Source: Lachnospiraceae bacterium
GTDB lineage: Bacteria; Bacillota; Clostridia; Lachnospirales; Lachnospiraceae
Direction of reading: 5' to 3'
DNA: 54,564 bases
Assembly: GCA_017625815.1 (NCBI GenBank)
Contig: JAGAKD010000249.1
Location: 1 to 54,564, forward strand
Of the stretch, positions 15,645 to 23,397 are shown piece after piece. Position numbers and translations under genes: made by a program. Numbering within the stretch: position 1 is the first letter of the stretch; every line of letters starts with the position of its first letter. Below the pieces are notes generated by a model. The model saw only the letters and a program-made list of their open reading frames with translations, made no database searches and was not told the origin of the DNA.

Positions 15645-16217
15645 ATGACTAAAGAAATATCAAATCAGATAGCTATATGGAGTTTGGGTAAAGACTATAC
15701 ATATGACAGTGATGAGTTTCAGATAATAAGCTATGGTATAGAGCTTATCTTAGAAACAATTTACAAATTGATAGTTCTTTTTGTCCTCGGGGGAATGTGC
15801 GGAATATTACCTGAGACTATAGCTTTTTTGATAGGGTTTTCAGGACTTAGAGCAAACGCAGGGGGATTACATATGAAAACCAGTTTGGGATGTATGTTTG
15901 CGGTTATATCGTGTTGGTTACTTAGTTTGCTGGGAATGTATGTTCATATAGGTTCACCTTTATACATTGGGTTATTTGCATTAACTTTTGTAATAGTGGC
16001 ACATCGTGCACCCGTAAGTACCTCTAATAATCCAATAAAGGATTATAGGATACGTAAGCAAAAGAAAGTAAAAGCCACAATTTACGTTGTTGTGATAACA
16101 GTAATAGCACATATATTTGTGTCAGAGGTTTTGACGAAGGTGCTAATTATTGCTATGGCAATAGAGGCTTTAACATTAATTCCAAAAGAGAAGGGAGGGG
16201 AGATGTATGGAGCTTAA
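15645..16217 (+). CDS. agrB: AgrB-like pheromone-processing membrane endopeptidase
   Basis: A 190-residue polytopic membrane protein that cuts and cyclises the AgrD precursor. The catalytic pair is His76 and Cys83 in NAGGLHMKTSLGC, spaced as in staphylococcal AgrB (His77, Cys84). The conserved FLIGFSGLRANAGG lead-in is present, followed by several membrane helices and a basic loop (DYRIRKQKKVKA). The start follows a strong AGGAGGTG; an ATG five bases upstream reads only two codons before a stop. Its last four codons overlap the start of the precursor gene. Confidence 0.95.
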   Translation: MTKEISNQIAIWSLGKDYTYDSDEFQIISYGIELILETIYKLIVLFVLGGMCGILPETIAFLIGFSGLRANAGGLHMKTSLGCMFAVISCWLLSLLGMYVHIGSPLYIGLFALTFVIVAHRAPVSTSNNPIKDYRIRKQKKVKATIYVVVITVIAHIFVSEVLTKVLIIAMAIEALTLIPKEKGGEMYGA

Positions 16218-16347
16218 TATCAAGGAAAAGATACAAAAGCTTGCTGAAAAAACAGCTATGGATTCTTATGGAAAAAGTGTGCCATTTTTCCTGTATGAGT
16301 CAAAGGTGCCAGAGGCTGTTAAAAAAGCTGCAGAGAAAAGTAAGTAG
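16207..16347 (+). CDS. agrD: AgrD-like cyclic autoinducer precursor, cysteine-free
   Basis: A 46-residue precursor overlapping the 3' end of agrB in another frame. Residues 1-20 form an amphipathic, charged leader (MELNIKEKIQKLAEKTAMDS). The core and C-terminal signal read SVPFFLYESKVPEA from Ser24, matching the hydrophobic ring plus Y-E-x-K-V-P-E pattern of Listeria and Clostridium AgrD. The tail is basic and helical (VKKAAEKSK). There is no cysteine anywhere, so a thiolactone is impossible; Ser24 could close a lactone, as in some Ser-based pheromones. Ring size is inferred. The ribosome site GGAGGGGAG lies inside the agrB end. Confidence 0.88.
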   Translation: MELNIKEKIQKLAEKTAMDSYGKSVPFFLYESKVPEAVKKAAEKSK

Positions 16348-16378
16348 AAGCTAGTAACAGCTGGCAAAAAGAAATTTC

Positions 16379-16405
16379 ACAAGGTGTACATATAATACAC
16401 CTTGT
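16379..16405 (+). other. Perfect stem-loop between agrD and the secreted-protein gene
   Basis: ACAAGGTGTA (16379-16388) pairs perfectly with TACACCTTGT (16396-16405) around a 7-base loop. No T-run follows, so it is more likely an mRNA processing or stability element or a leader structure than a strong terminator. It lies 24 bp before the next start codon. Confidence 0.7.
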
Positions 16406-16428
16406 AGGTTAAGAATGGAGGAATAAAT

Positions 16429-16839
16429 ATGAATTTCAAAAAGACAAAAAGAATAGCAAAGACATTACTTGTTGCATTTGCCTTTGTCATTGTGTGTGGA
16501 TGTGGAATTGTTGCAAATGGTGCTGCAAGAAATGGAACATACTGCTATGTTATGGGATCATATACTAGTGATGGTTCAGGAACTGTTGCTATGACTGCAG
16601 TAGGAAATAATAAGACCACCACAACAAAAATGATGACAGTATCATTGAAAGCTTATCATCCAAATGGTGCACTATACGATGAAGCAAGGGTGTCACTTAA
16701 CACAGCGGCTGGAGAAACGAAGACAAGAAATTTGTGGAAGGTTCCTGTGACATGTTCTGGATATGCTCAGACAACAATATATGCAGGTACATCTATCTCT
16801 ACTGCAGAATTGGAAAATCTTACTATACAATTTAAGTAA
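16429..16839 (+). CDS. Small secreted beta-rich protein with two cysteines (candidate quorum-controlled effector)
   Basis: A 136-residue precursor with a clear signal peptide: basic KKTKRIAK, a hydrophobic core to about residue 28, and likely cleavage after ANGAA near residue 33. An unusual VCGC in the core is not a standard lipobox. The mature part, about 103 residues, is rich in Thr, Ser, Gly and alternating strands, with Cys39 and Cys109 able to form one disulfide. I do not recognise the family. The arrangement of secreted small beta-protein, membrane proteins, then ABC ATPase recalls lactococcin-972-type bacteriocin loci, but no sequence match is claimed. It is flanked by two stem-loops and has a good AATGGAGGAA ribosome site. 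Confidence 0.85.
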   Translation: MNFKKTKRIAKTLLVAFAFVIVCGCGIVANGAARNGTYCYVMGSYTSDGSGTVAMTAVGNNKTTTTKMMTVSLKAYHPNGALYDEARVSLNTAAGETKTRNLWKVPVTCSGYAQTTIYAGTSISTAELENLTIQFK

Positions 16840-16847
16840 ATTAATAC

Positions 16848-16879
16848 ATATAGGTGTGCTATATTGTGCACACCTATAT
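16848..16879 (+). other. Perfect 12-bp stem-loop between effector and permease genes
   Basis: ATATAGGTGTGC (16848-16859) pairs perfectly with GCACACCTATAT (16868-16879) around an 8-base loop. No T-run follows. It starts 8 bases after the effector stop codon and could protect or terminate the effector message, lowering expression of the transporter genes relative to the effector. Confidence 0.75.
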
Positions 16880-16900
16880 ATTATAAGGAGATGTGTCATT

Positions 16901-18058
16901 TTGAAATACATATTAAAAAATATAAAATCTTTTTTTTTAGATTCAAAAATAGTATCAATACTCACAATTGTAAGTGTATTTGTATCAGCTATAGTAATTA
17001 ATTTTTCGTATGGAATATATCAAAACTACAATATTGTGCTTGAAAATGAAACAAGTGAAGGGGAGCTTGTTATGTCAATTATTTTTATGAATAATGGTCA
17101 AGCACCTGGAGAGTATGTTACACAGGAAATGTTTATGGAATGTGTGGATGAGATAGCGTCATATAGTTCTGAATTAGAGGAAAAAATTAGTGTAATAACT
17201 GCTAATGCTCTGATTAATGGAAATAGATTTGATTTTAGATTTGGAGTAAGAGATAACGAAATTAGCATAAGTGACGATTTTGTATATAATAGCAGGGTTA
17301 ACGGGATGATTTCTGGTGCATATTGGGGGGATATGGATGAACGAAAAGGGAGTAATGTAGCATTATGTTATGACTATAGGTTATATGACAATCTTACCCC
17401 TTATCTAGATTCTATTATGGTTGATGAAACAACGCTTATTATTGATGATAAAGAGTATGAAATTATTGGATATCAGTCGTGGTCTATAGATGGTGCTATG
17501 ATACCTATACGTTCGATTGACAATGATACTTATATGGAAAATTCAGCGATAATGTTTGACAGAGGAATTACGAAACCAACATATGATAGGATTGCAGAAA
17601 CGTTTAACAGTAAACTTGGCGATCTGGTATATATATTAGAATTGCCTACATTAGACAGAGATTCATATTATACGTATAGAACAGTTATTATTATAGCCGC
17701 ATTAACTTCATTTATATCGGCCCTTAATTTCATGATACTTTATAAGTATATTATGAGTAAAAGAAAAAAGAAAACTGCAATATATCGATTATGTGGAATG
17801 ACTTCAACCAAAGCATCTTTTTATAATTTAATTGAATGTTTGATGATTACAATACCACTATATTTAGCTGGTACTTTTTTATATGATAAAATTATTCTTC
17901 CAAGTATAAGTAAATATTTTCCGTATATGCTGAATGCATACACAAACAAATTGTATGGCATCTTATTTAGTATTTATATTGGTATATCATTTTTTGTTTG
18001 TGTAATACTTGTATTTTGTGATAATCGAAAAAAAATCCTTGAGCAAATGAAAGGTTAG
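16901..18058 (+). CDS. FtsX/MacB-type ABC transporter permease, first of two
   Basis: A 385-residue membrane protein. One helix lies near residues 15-37, followed by a large extracytoplasmic domain to about residue 270. Three C-terminal helices follow (near 275-295, 325-350 and 360-380). The segment MSKRKKKTAIYRLCGMTSTKASFYN is the loop typical of FtsX-like permeases (K..iYRlcG). The start is TTG at 16901, 10 bases after AAGGAG; upstream in-frame sequence overlaps the secreted-protein gene. It is 11 bp before the second permease. MacB-like systems export peptides or sense them mechanically; which applies here is unknown. Confidence 0.85.
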   Translation: MKYILKNIKSFFLDSKIVSILTIVSVFVSAIVINFSYGIYQNYNIVLENETSEGELVMSIIFMNNGQAPGEYVTQEMFMECVDEIASYSSELEEKISVITANALINGNRFDFRFGVRDNEISISDDFVYNSRVNGMISGAYWGDMDERKGSNVALCYDYRLYDNLTPYLDSIMVDETTLIIDDKEYEIIGYQSWSIDGAMIPIRSIDNDTYMENSAIMFDRGITKPTYDRIAETFNSKLGDLVYILELPTLDRDSYYTYRTVIIIAALTSFISALNFMILYKYIMSKRKKKTAIYRLCGMTSTKASFYNLIECLMITIPLYLAGTFLYDKIILPSISKYFPYMLNAYTNKLYGILFSIYIGISFFVCVILVFCDNRKKILEQMKG

Positions 18059-18069
18059 GAGGTGATTAT

Positions 18070-19311
18070 GTGTACTTAAAACAAACATTTAAAGAGATAA
18101 AAAACAATTGGTTTATGAATAGTATAATCATTATCCAGATGGTAGTAGTGTTTGCTTGTACTATGTGTGCAACTTCTGTTGTATCCTATTTTTACAATTA
18201 TTACAATAATTTTTCTGATTATTATAAACAAAAAGGAGATGTATATCGTTTTGAATCAGTAATATGTGATTCAATTGCTATAGAGAACTCAGATATGTTA
18301 GAAAATGAGTTATCAAAGACGGATATAATAAGTATGTATATGCCATGGGCAGTATATTATGATTTACAAGGAAACGAATTGCAATATTTTACATTTGCAT
18401 ATGATGAAGAAATTATAGATGCATTCAGACCGAAGCTAAAAGAAGGAAGATGGATTAATCCTAATAGAAATGATGGTATTATTGAAGCTGTAATATTAGA
18501 CAGTGAATATGATTTAAGTGTTGGTATGCGAATTGATATGCGTGACGTATATATGCTTCAGCCCAATAATGGATTGACCGTAGAAATTGTTGGAATTATC
18601 GAGGACGGAACAAGAATAGTTGGTATATCTTCATCAGGTAACGGACAACTTTATGACTATAGAAATGTATATATGGATTACTATATTGACAATGAAGAGT
18701 TGCCAGTTATTCTAACTTCCATAGATAGTATTAATGTTGCAATGGATATGGAAGATAATCATTCCCTGCAACGTTCTATGAGTGGACTAATGTTTGCTAC
18801 ATATGAAAATGATATAACAGATAGTGAAATTGCGGCTAATGAAAGAGTTCTTGGGAGTGTAGTAAGAAATTATAGTAAAATAAGTATGACGACTATTAAA
18901 GAAAATAGTATAAAAAGCATAAAAGAAAGGTTATATAGTCTTTTACCAGTTTTTTTATGTGTATTTATATTGGTATTGATTACAGGTATGTGTAATTTTG
19001 CTATATCAGTAAAAAAACATATGAGGGATTATACCATATTTAGTGTATGTGGTATGCCATGGAACAAAAGTGCATATATTTGTGTAATTAAAGCTACATT
19101 GATGTGTCTTATAGCCTTTATTATAAGTATTGCTGGAATATGGATAATGCTTAAAAAAGATATTATAAAAGATACAACTATAGAATTAGGTTTTTTTCCT
19201 GTCGTATCATGTGTTGTAGTAGGGGGACTGTATGTTTTGCTTAGTTCTATAATGCCATTTGCCTTAATTAATGGAACAAGCTTGAATAGTGAATTAAAGA
19301 GTAATATTTAG
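18070..19311 (+). CDS. FtsX/MacB-type ABC transporter permease, second of two
   Basis: A 413-residue paralogous permease with the same layout: one N-terminal helix near residues 15-38, an extracytoplasmic domain of about 240 residues, and three C-terminal helices (near 295-317, 340-360 and 375-395). The DYTIFSVCGMPWNKSAYI loop is typical of FtsX-type permeases. The start is GTG at 18070 after an AGGAGGTG ribosome site; the overlapping ATG reads to a stop after three codons. The ATPase gene follows after 11 bp. Two different permeases suggest a heterodimeric transporter. Confidence 0.85.
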   Translation: MYLKQTFKEIKNNWFMNSIIIIQMVVVFACTMCATSVVSYFYNYYNNFSDYYKQKGDVYRFESVICDSIAIENSDMLENELSKTDIISMYMPWAVYYDLQGNELQYFTFAYDEEIIDAFRPKLKEGRWINPNRNDGIIEAVILDSEYDLSVGMRIDMRDVYMLQPNNGLTVEIVGIIEDGTRIVGISSSGNGQLYDYRNVYMDYYIDNEELPVILTSIDSINVAMDMEDNHSLQRSMSGLMFATYENDITDSEIAANERVLGSVVRNYSKISMTTIKENSIKSIKERLYSLLPVFLCVFILVLITGMCNFAISVKKHMRDYTIFSVCGMPWNKSAYICVIKATLMCLIAFIISIAGIWIMLKKDIIKDTTIELGFFPVVSCVVVGGLYVLLSSIMPFALINGTSLNSELKSNI

Positions 19312-19322
19312 GAGGTGTGTAG

Positions 19323-19997
19323 ATGATTAAGATTAATAATTTAACCATGACATATAACTTAGGAAAAGAAAACGAATTTAAGGCATTGGATAATATATCT
19401 CTTGAGATAAAGGGAGGGGAATTGGTTGCAATAATAGGTAAATCTGGAGCTGGAAAATCAACATTACTTCATATAATTGGGTGCATAGATAATTATGAAG
19501 CAGGAGAATATTATTTGGATAGTGAATTGATTAAATTATTAAAAGAAAAGAAGGCTACCAGAATTCGTAATGAGAAAATTGGAATTGTTATGCAGGATTA
19601 TGCTTTAATTGAGGATTTTACTGCACTTGAAAATGTGATGATTCCTCTTGATTTTGCAAAAAATAAAAAGAGAAATAATAAAAAAATAGCTTTGGAAATA
19701 CTCGAGTTAATGGGTATGAGAGATATTGCAAAAAAAAAGGTAAAGAATATGTCGGGTGGGCAGAAACAAAGAGTTGCCATTGCAAGAGCGATGGTTAATA
19801 ATCCTAAAATTTTGCTGGCAGATGAACCGACAGGTGCATTGGACAGTAACACTTCAGAAGATATTATGAGGCTTTTTAAAAATCTAAATAAAAAATATGA
19901 AACTACAGTAATTATAGTTACTCATGATATGGAGGTTGCAGACAAATGTGACAGAATTATAGAGCTTAGCGATGGTAAAATAGTTGATTCGAAGTAA
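19323..19997 (+). CDS. MacB/LolD-type ABC transporter ATP-binding protein
   Basis: A 224-residue ABC ATPase with Walker A GKSGAGKST near residues 39-47, Q-loop IVMQDYALIEDFTALENV, signature MSGGQKQR, Walker B ILLADEPTGALD and H-loop VTHD. The ADEPTGALD form is typical of the MacB/LolD/BceA group, which works with FtsX-type permeases like the two encoded upstream. It ends the signalling cassette; the next 140 bp contain the Zur-like promoter of the fur gene. Ribosome site AGGAGGTG lies before the ATG. Confidence 0.93.
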   Translation: MIKINNLTMTYNLGKENEFKALDNISLEIKGGELVAIIGKSGAGKSTLLHIIGCIDNYEAGEYYLDSELIKLLKEKKATRIRNEKIGIVMQDYALIEDFTALENVMIPLDFAKNKKRNNKKIALEILELMGMRDIAKKKVKNMSGGQKQRVAIARAMVNNPKILLADEPTGALDSNTSEDIMRLFKNLNKKYETTVIIVTHDMEVADKCDRIIELSDGKIVDSK

Positions 19998-20030
19998 AAT
20001 TTTTGATTTTATAATACAAGAAACTAAAAA

Positions 20031-20045
20031 CGCAACTAATTTGCA
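20031..20045. promoter_or_regulatory. Putative Zur operator, box 3
   Basis: CGCAACTAATTTGCA, the exact reverse complement of box 4. It ends 8 bases before the -35 box, the same spacing as box 1 before the sfsA promoter. Confidence 0.65.
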
Positions 20046-20053
20046 AATTTGTA

Positions 20054-20081
20054 TTGACTTAGTTAATTACTATGTTATAAT
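20054..20081 (+). promoter_or_regulatory. Promoter of the fur/zur-znuA operon
   Basis: TTGACT at 20054-20059 and a perfect TATAAT at 20076-20081 have a 16-bp spacer. The promoter is enclosed by Zur-like boxes 3 and 4. The box-to-promoter segment (GCAAATTTGTATTGACT) matches that of promoter 1 at 10256-10278, pointing to a common origin and common control. Confidence 0.7.
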
Positions 20082-20087
20082 TCAAAT

Positions 20088-20102
20088 TGCAAATTAGTTG
20101 CG
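20088..20102. promoter_or_regulatory. Putative Zur operator, box 4
   Basis: TGCAAATTAGTTGCG, identical to box 3 on the opposite strand. It covers the region just after the -10, where repressor binding would block transcription. Boxes 3 and 4 could also pair in RNA as a long-loop stem ending in a T-run, so a weak terminator role for the upstream ATPase gene is possible. Confidence 0.65.
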
Positions 20103-20137
20103 TTTTTTGTTTTACATATACATTGTGGAGGATATAT

Positions 20138-20560
20138 ATGAAGAGAAGTTCAGGTTATTCAACTGAAAAACGAACTCAGATATTAGAATACCTTGTGGAG
20201 CACAAGGATGAAGATGTCAGTGTTAAGGATATAGAAAAGTATCTTACAACAAAGGAATTGTCTGTAAATGTAACTACCATATATAGATATCTTGACAAGC
20301 TTTGTGGTGAGGGTACAGTTATGAAGCGTATTGATGAAAAGAGTGGTAAATCCACTTATCACTATGCAAAACCTAACCATACCTGTCACAACCATATTCA
20401 TATGAAATGTAGTGGATGTGGGAAGATTTATCATATGGATTGTGGCTTTATGGATGAGTTTAAAAAACACATTTTTGAACATCACGAATTTATGCTTGAT
20501 TGCAAGACCTCAATGCTTCACGGGCTTTGTAACAAGTGTAGCAAGACAGTAATTATTTAG
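20138..20560 (+). CDS. zur: Fur family transcriptional regulator, probable zinc regulator
   Basis: A 140-residue Fur-family repressor. A winged-helix domain comes first (TEKRTQILEYLVEH ... NVTTIYRYLDKLCGEG), then a dimerisation domain with a His-rich metal site (HTCHNHIHMKCSGCGKIYH) and two structural-zinc CxxC pairs (CSGC and CNKC). It lies 25 bp before znuA and behind its own operator-like boxes, which supports zinc rather than iron and suggests autoregulation. The start at 20138 follows TGGAGG; longer in-frame sequence would run into the operator. The Zur reading is inference from context. Confidence 0.9.
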   Translation: MKRSSGYSTEKRTQILEYLVEHKDEDVSVKDIEKYLTTKELSVNVTTIYRYLDKLCGEGTVMKRIDEKSGKSTYHYAKPNHTCHNHIHMKCSGCGKIYHMDCGFMDEFKKHIFEHHEFMLDCKTSMLHGLCNKCSKTVII

Positions 20561-20585
20561 TGAACTGGTATATGAAAGGTATATA

Positions 20586-21614
20586 ATGATGAAGAGAATT
20601 TTTAAAAAACTAAGCTTTATATTAGTACTCGTGTTTGCTCTTGGACTTACTAGCTGTGGCAAGCTTCCTGTTGCTGATTCTGGAAAGATTAAGATAGTTT
20701 GTACTACATTTGCACAGTATGATTGGGTGAGGGAGATAGCCGGTGAGAGAGCAGATGAGCTAGAGATTATCCTACTTGGAAATGGCGGTATAGACCTACA
20801 TAGCTATCAGCCTACTGCAGATGATATAGTGACTATATCAGATTGTGATGTGTTTATTTATATTGGTGGAGTCTCAGATGGCTGGGTAGAATCTACCTTA
20901 GAGCAAGCTACCAATGAGGATATGATTGTTATTAATATGATGATTGTGCTTGAGGATAGACTTCGTGAGGAAGAGATAGTTGAAGGCATGGAAGCTCATC
21001 ATCATGAAGAAGGTGAGGAACAAGAGGAGCACAATGAAGAGGAACATCAGGAAGAGCATATAAATGTTGCAGAATATGACGAGCATGTGTGGCTTTCCCT
21101 TACAAATGCTGGTCTTGTGTGTGATGCTATAACAGAGGCACTTTCTAGTGTGGATAAGGATAATTCATCTGTTTATGAGGCTAATAATAAGGCGTATCAG
21201 GATAAGCTTATGGCACTTGACACAGAGTACAAAAATGCTGTAGCTACAGCTAAGTATGATACCTTGATATTCGGGGATAGATTTCCATTTATATATATGC
21301 TTAAGGATTATGGAATAAACTATTATGCGGCGTTTACAGGCTGTTCCTCAGAGTCTGAAGCTAGCTTTGAAACTGTGGCATTTCTGGCTGAAAAGGTGGA
21401 TGAACTTGAGGTACCAGCTATTATAGTGGTAGATGGTTCAACAGAGGATTTGGCAAATACTATCTTAGAGAGTGCAAAATCTACAGGTCAGGAGATACTT
21501 ATTCTAGATTCGTTACAGTCTATGTCAAGTGCTGATATTGAGGCTGGCAAAACATATCTTGGAACAATGGAAGAGAATTTAGTGGTGATTAAGACTGCTC
21601 TTGGATGCGAATAA
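20586..21614 (+). CDS. znuA: Zinc ABC transporter substrate-binding lipoprotein
   Basis: A 342-residue cluster A-I metal-binding protein (ZnuA/AdcA class). A lipobox ends at Cys24 (GLTSC). Metal-ligand regions include DLHSYQPTADD near residue 78, DEHVWLS after the loop, and GDRFPFIYML. The His/Glu-rich loop EAHHHEEGEEQEEHNEEEH around residues 138-157 is typical of zinc rather than manganese binders. A GDRF motif replaces the more usual GHxAF, so one ligand may differ. It is encoded with the Fur-family regulator, 8 kb from znuCB. Start may be 20586 or the next codon. Confidence 0.92.
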   Translation: MMKRIFKKLSFILVLVFALGLTSCGKLPVADSGKIKIVCTTFAQYDWVREIAGERADELEIILLGNGGIDLHSYQPTADDIVTISDCDVFIYIGGVSDGWVESTLEQATNEDMIVINMMIVLEDRLREEEIVEGMEAHHHEEGEEQEEHNEEEHQEEHINVAEYDEHVWLSLTNAGLVCDAITEALSSVDKDNSSVYEANNKAYQDKLMALDTEYKNAVATAKYDTLIFGDRFPFIYMLKDYGINYYAAFTGCSSESEASFETVAFLAEKVDELEVPAIIVVDGSTEDLANTILESAKSTGQEILILDSLQSMSSADIEAGKTYLGTMEENLVVIKTALGCE

Positions 21615-21707
21615 TTAATTCACATTTTATTGACATTTTAATCAAATAATAATCATAGTTTCTTTGTATTCTTATTAGTATAGATTGCTAAGAAAGGATG
21701 AGTGTAT

Positions 21708-23123
21708 ATGAATGATTTCAATAGTAAGGATTTTCATAATATGAGTACAAGTGAGTATATGCAAAATATTGCCCAGTCAGTAAATCATAATTATGAAGAG
21801 CAGATAGATTATACAAGTTATGATAACTCAAATAAGGGAAATCAGGAATATGTTTATGATTATAGTGAGCCTAAAAATACAGTAAATATACCTAGCAGTA
21901 ATAGAGGTTTTTATTATTATCTTAAGAAAGGCTTGTTGATTACAGTAAGTGCACTTTTGTTTGGCGTGTTCGCCGGGATTGGTTTTAATCTTGTGACAGA
22001 ATACAAGGATAAACAAACTGGTGCGGATAACATTGATCAGGAAACCACAGAAGATAATGTTCAGTCAGTTGTAGTTGATGAATCTACTACAAGTCCAACT
22101 ATAGAACCGGTAGCCAATATGAATAGTGATGCTTCTGCTGGTATGGATGTTTCTAGTATAGCTGAAAATGTTATGCCTTCCACAGTTTCTATTACCATAA
22201 AATCAACAGAAGAATATGGGGGATATTTTGGGCAGGCCTATGAATACGAGGCAGAAGGTTCTGGCTCAGGCATCATTATAGGTGAAAATGATACAGAACT
22301 TCTTATTGTAACTAATAACCATGTTGTTTCTGGTGCAGATACTGTTTCCGTTACATTTATTGATGAAACAGTGTATGAGGCAAAGGTTAAGGGGACCGAT
22401 GCAGACAATGACCTGGCTATTATAGTTGTTGATTTGGCAGAACTGTCCAATGATACTAAAGAACAGATTAGAGTTGCCAGAGTAGGCAATTCAGATGAGT
22501 TAAAAGTTGGAGAGCAGGTTGTTGCTATAGGCAATTCCCTTGGATATGGACAATCCGTTACAACTGGTATAGTTAGTGCACTAAATAGACAGATTGATAC
22601 AAATGCAACACCTCTTATACAGACAGACACAGCTATTAATCCTGGAAATAGTGGAGGAGCACTCCTTAATATGGATGGAGAGGTTATAGGTATTAATTCC
22701 TCAAAATTCGCATCTACTGAGGTAGAAGGTATGGGTTATGCTATACCGATTACACAGGTGGAAGAGATATTAAACGAGCTAATGAGTAGAGAAACTCGTG
22801 ACAAGGTAGCAGAAGAAGATAAGGGATATCTTGGAGTAGGCTGCCAGACTATAGACAAGGAGATGTCTAGCGTTTACGGTATGCCAGAGGGTGCATTAGT
22901 TGTAGAAGTCTATAAGGATACACCGGCATATAAAGCTGGTATCAGAGCCAACAATATTATAGTTGCCTTCGATGGTCAAAAGGTAACTGGAGCAGAGGAT
23001 CTTATCGAAAAGTTAGATTACTACCACTATGGCGAAACAGTAGAAGTAACCGTATCCTACCTAGATGACGACGAATACAGCGAAAAGACCATAGAACTTA
23101 AACTTGCCCGCCGCCCGCAGTAA
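21708..23123 (+). CDS. HtrA/DegP-like membrane-anchored serine protease with PDZ domain
   Basis: A 471-residue envelope quality-control protease. It has a cytosolic N-terminus of about 70 residues, one membrane helix near residues 72-95 (KGLLITVSALLFGVFAGIGF), a linker, then a trypsin-like domain with catalytic His205 (TNNHVVSG), Asp235 (DADNDLAI) and Ser315 (NPGNSGGAL). A C-terminal PDZ domain follows (YLGVGCQTI ... AGIRANNIIVAFDG). The start at 21708 is chosen for the AGAAAGGA 9 bases upstream; a GTG at 21702 is possible. A TTGACA at 21630 lies in the 93-bp spacer after znuA, but its -10 is unclear. Confidence 0.93.
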   Translation: MNDFNSKDFHNMSTSEYMQNIAQSVNHNYEEQIDYTSYDNSNKGNQEYVYDYSEPKNTVNIPSSNRGFYYYLKKGLLITVSALLFGVFAGIGFNLVTEYKDKQTGADNIDQETTEDNVQSVVVDESTTSPTIEPVANMNSDASAGMDVSSIAENVMPSTVSITIKSTEEYGGYFGQAYEYEAEGSGSGIIIGENDTELLIVTNNHVVSGADTVSVTFIDETVYEAKVKGTDADNDLAIIVVDLAELSNDTKEQIRVARVGNSDELKVGEQVVAIGNSLGYGQSVTTGIVSALNRQIDTNATPLIQTDTAINPGNSGGALLNMDGEVIGINSSKFASTEVEGMGYAIPITQVEEILNELMSRETRDKVAEEDKGYLGVGCQTIDKEMSSVYGMPEGALVVEVYKDTPAYKAGIRANNIIVAFDGQKVTGAEDLIEKLDYYHYGETVEVTVSYLDDDEYSEKTIELKLARRPQ

Positions 23124-23134
23124 GGGAATAATTA

Positions 23135-23296
23135 ACACCGCTAGGTACAAACTCAACGCTGAATGAGATATAAATCATATAAGAGGGGCTTTTTAGTCGG
23201 TTTTTAAGATATTTTAAAATCTCTTAAACTAGACTAAAAAGTCCCTCTTATATGTTTATATCACCATCAGCGTCTCAGACATATACCACGCGGTGT
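23135..23296. terminator. Large nested palindrome between convergent genes
   Basis: Arms 23167-23198 and 23232-23262 pair with only one insertion and one mismatch. The centre (about 23202-23228) is itself a near-palindrome. Outer matches continue with CGCTGA/TCAGCG and ACACCGC (23135-23141)/GCGGTGT (23290-23296). T-runs lie on both strands of the inner stem, fitting a bidirectional terminator. The roughly 100 bp that follow to the next gene hold no recognisable feature. Confidence 0.8.
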
Positions 23297-23397
23297 ACTC
23301 ATCGAAAGCATTGCAATAATGATATTTCTAAAAATTTCTTAAAAAATATTTAAAAACACCATACATATCCCTTTGCACACTGATGCAAAATATAATT

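Noticed and set aside
15640..15648. Earlier ATG at 15640 as agrB start
   Set aside because: It reads ATG ATA TGA and stops; the ATG at 15645 opens the AgrB frame behind AGGAGGTG.
16429..16839. Calling the secreted protein a lactococcin-972 bacteriocin
   Set aside because: Gene order and the small secreted beta-rich character are similar, but I see no convincing sequence match, so it is kept only as an analogy.
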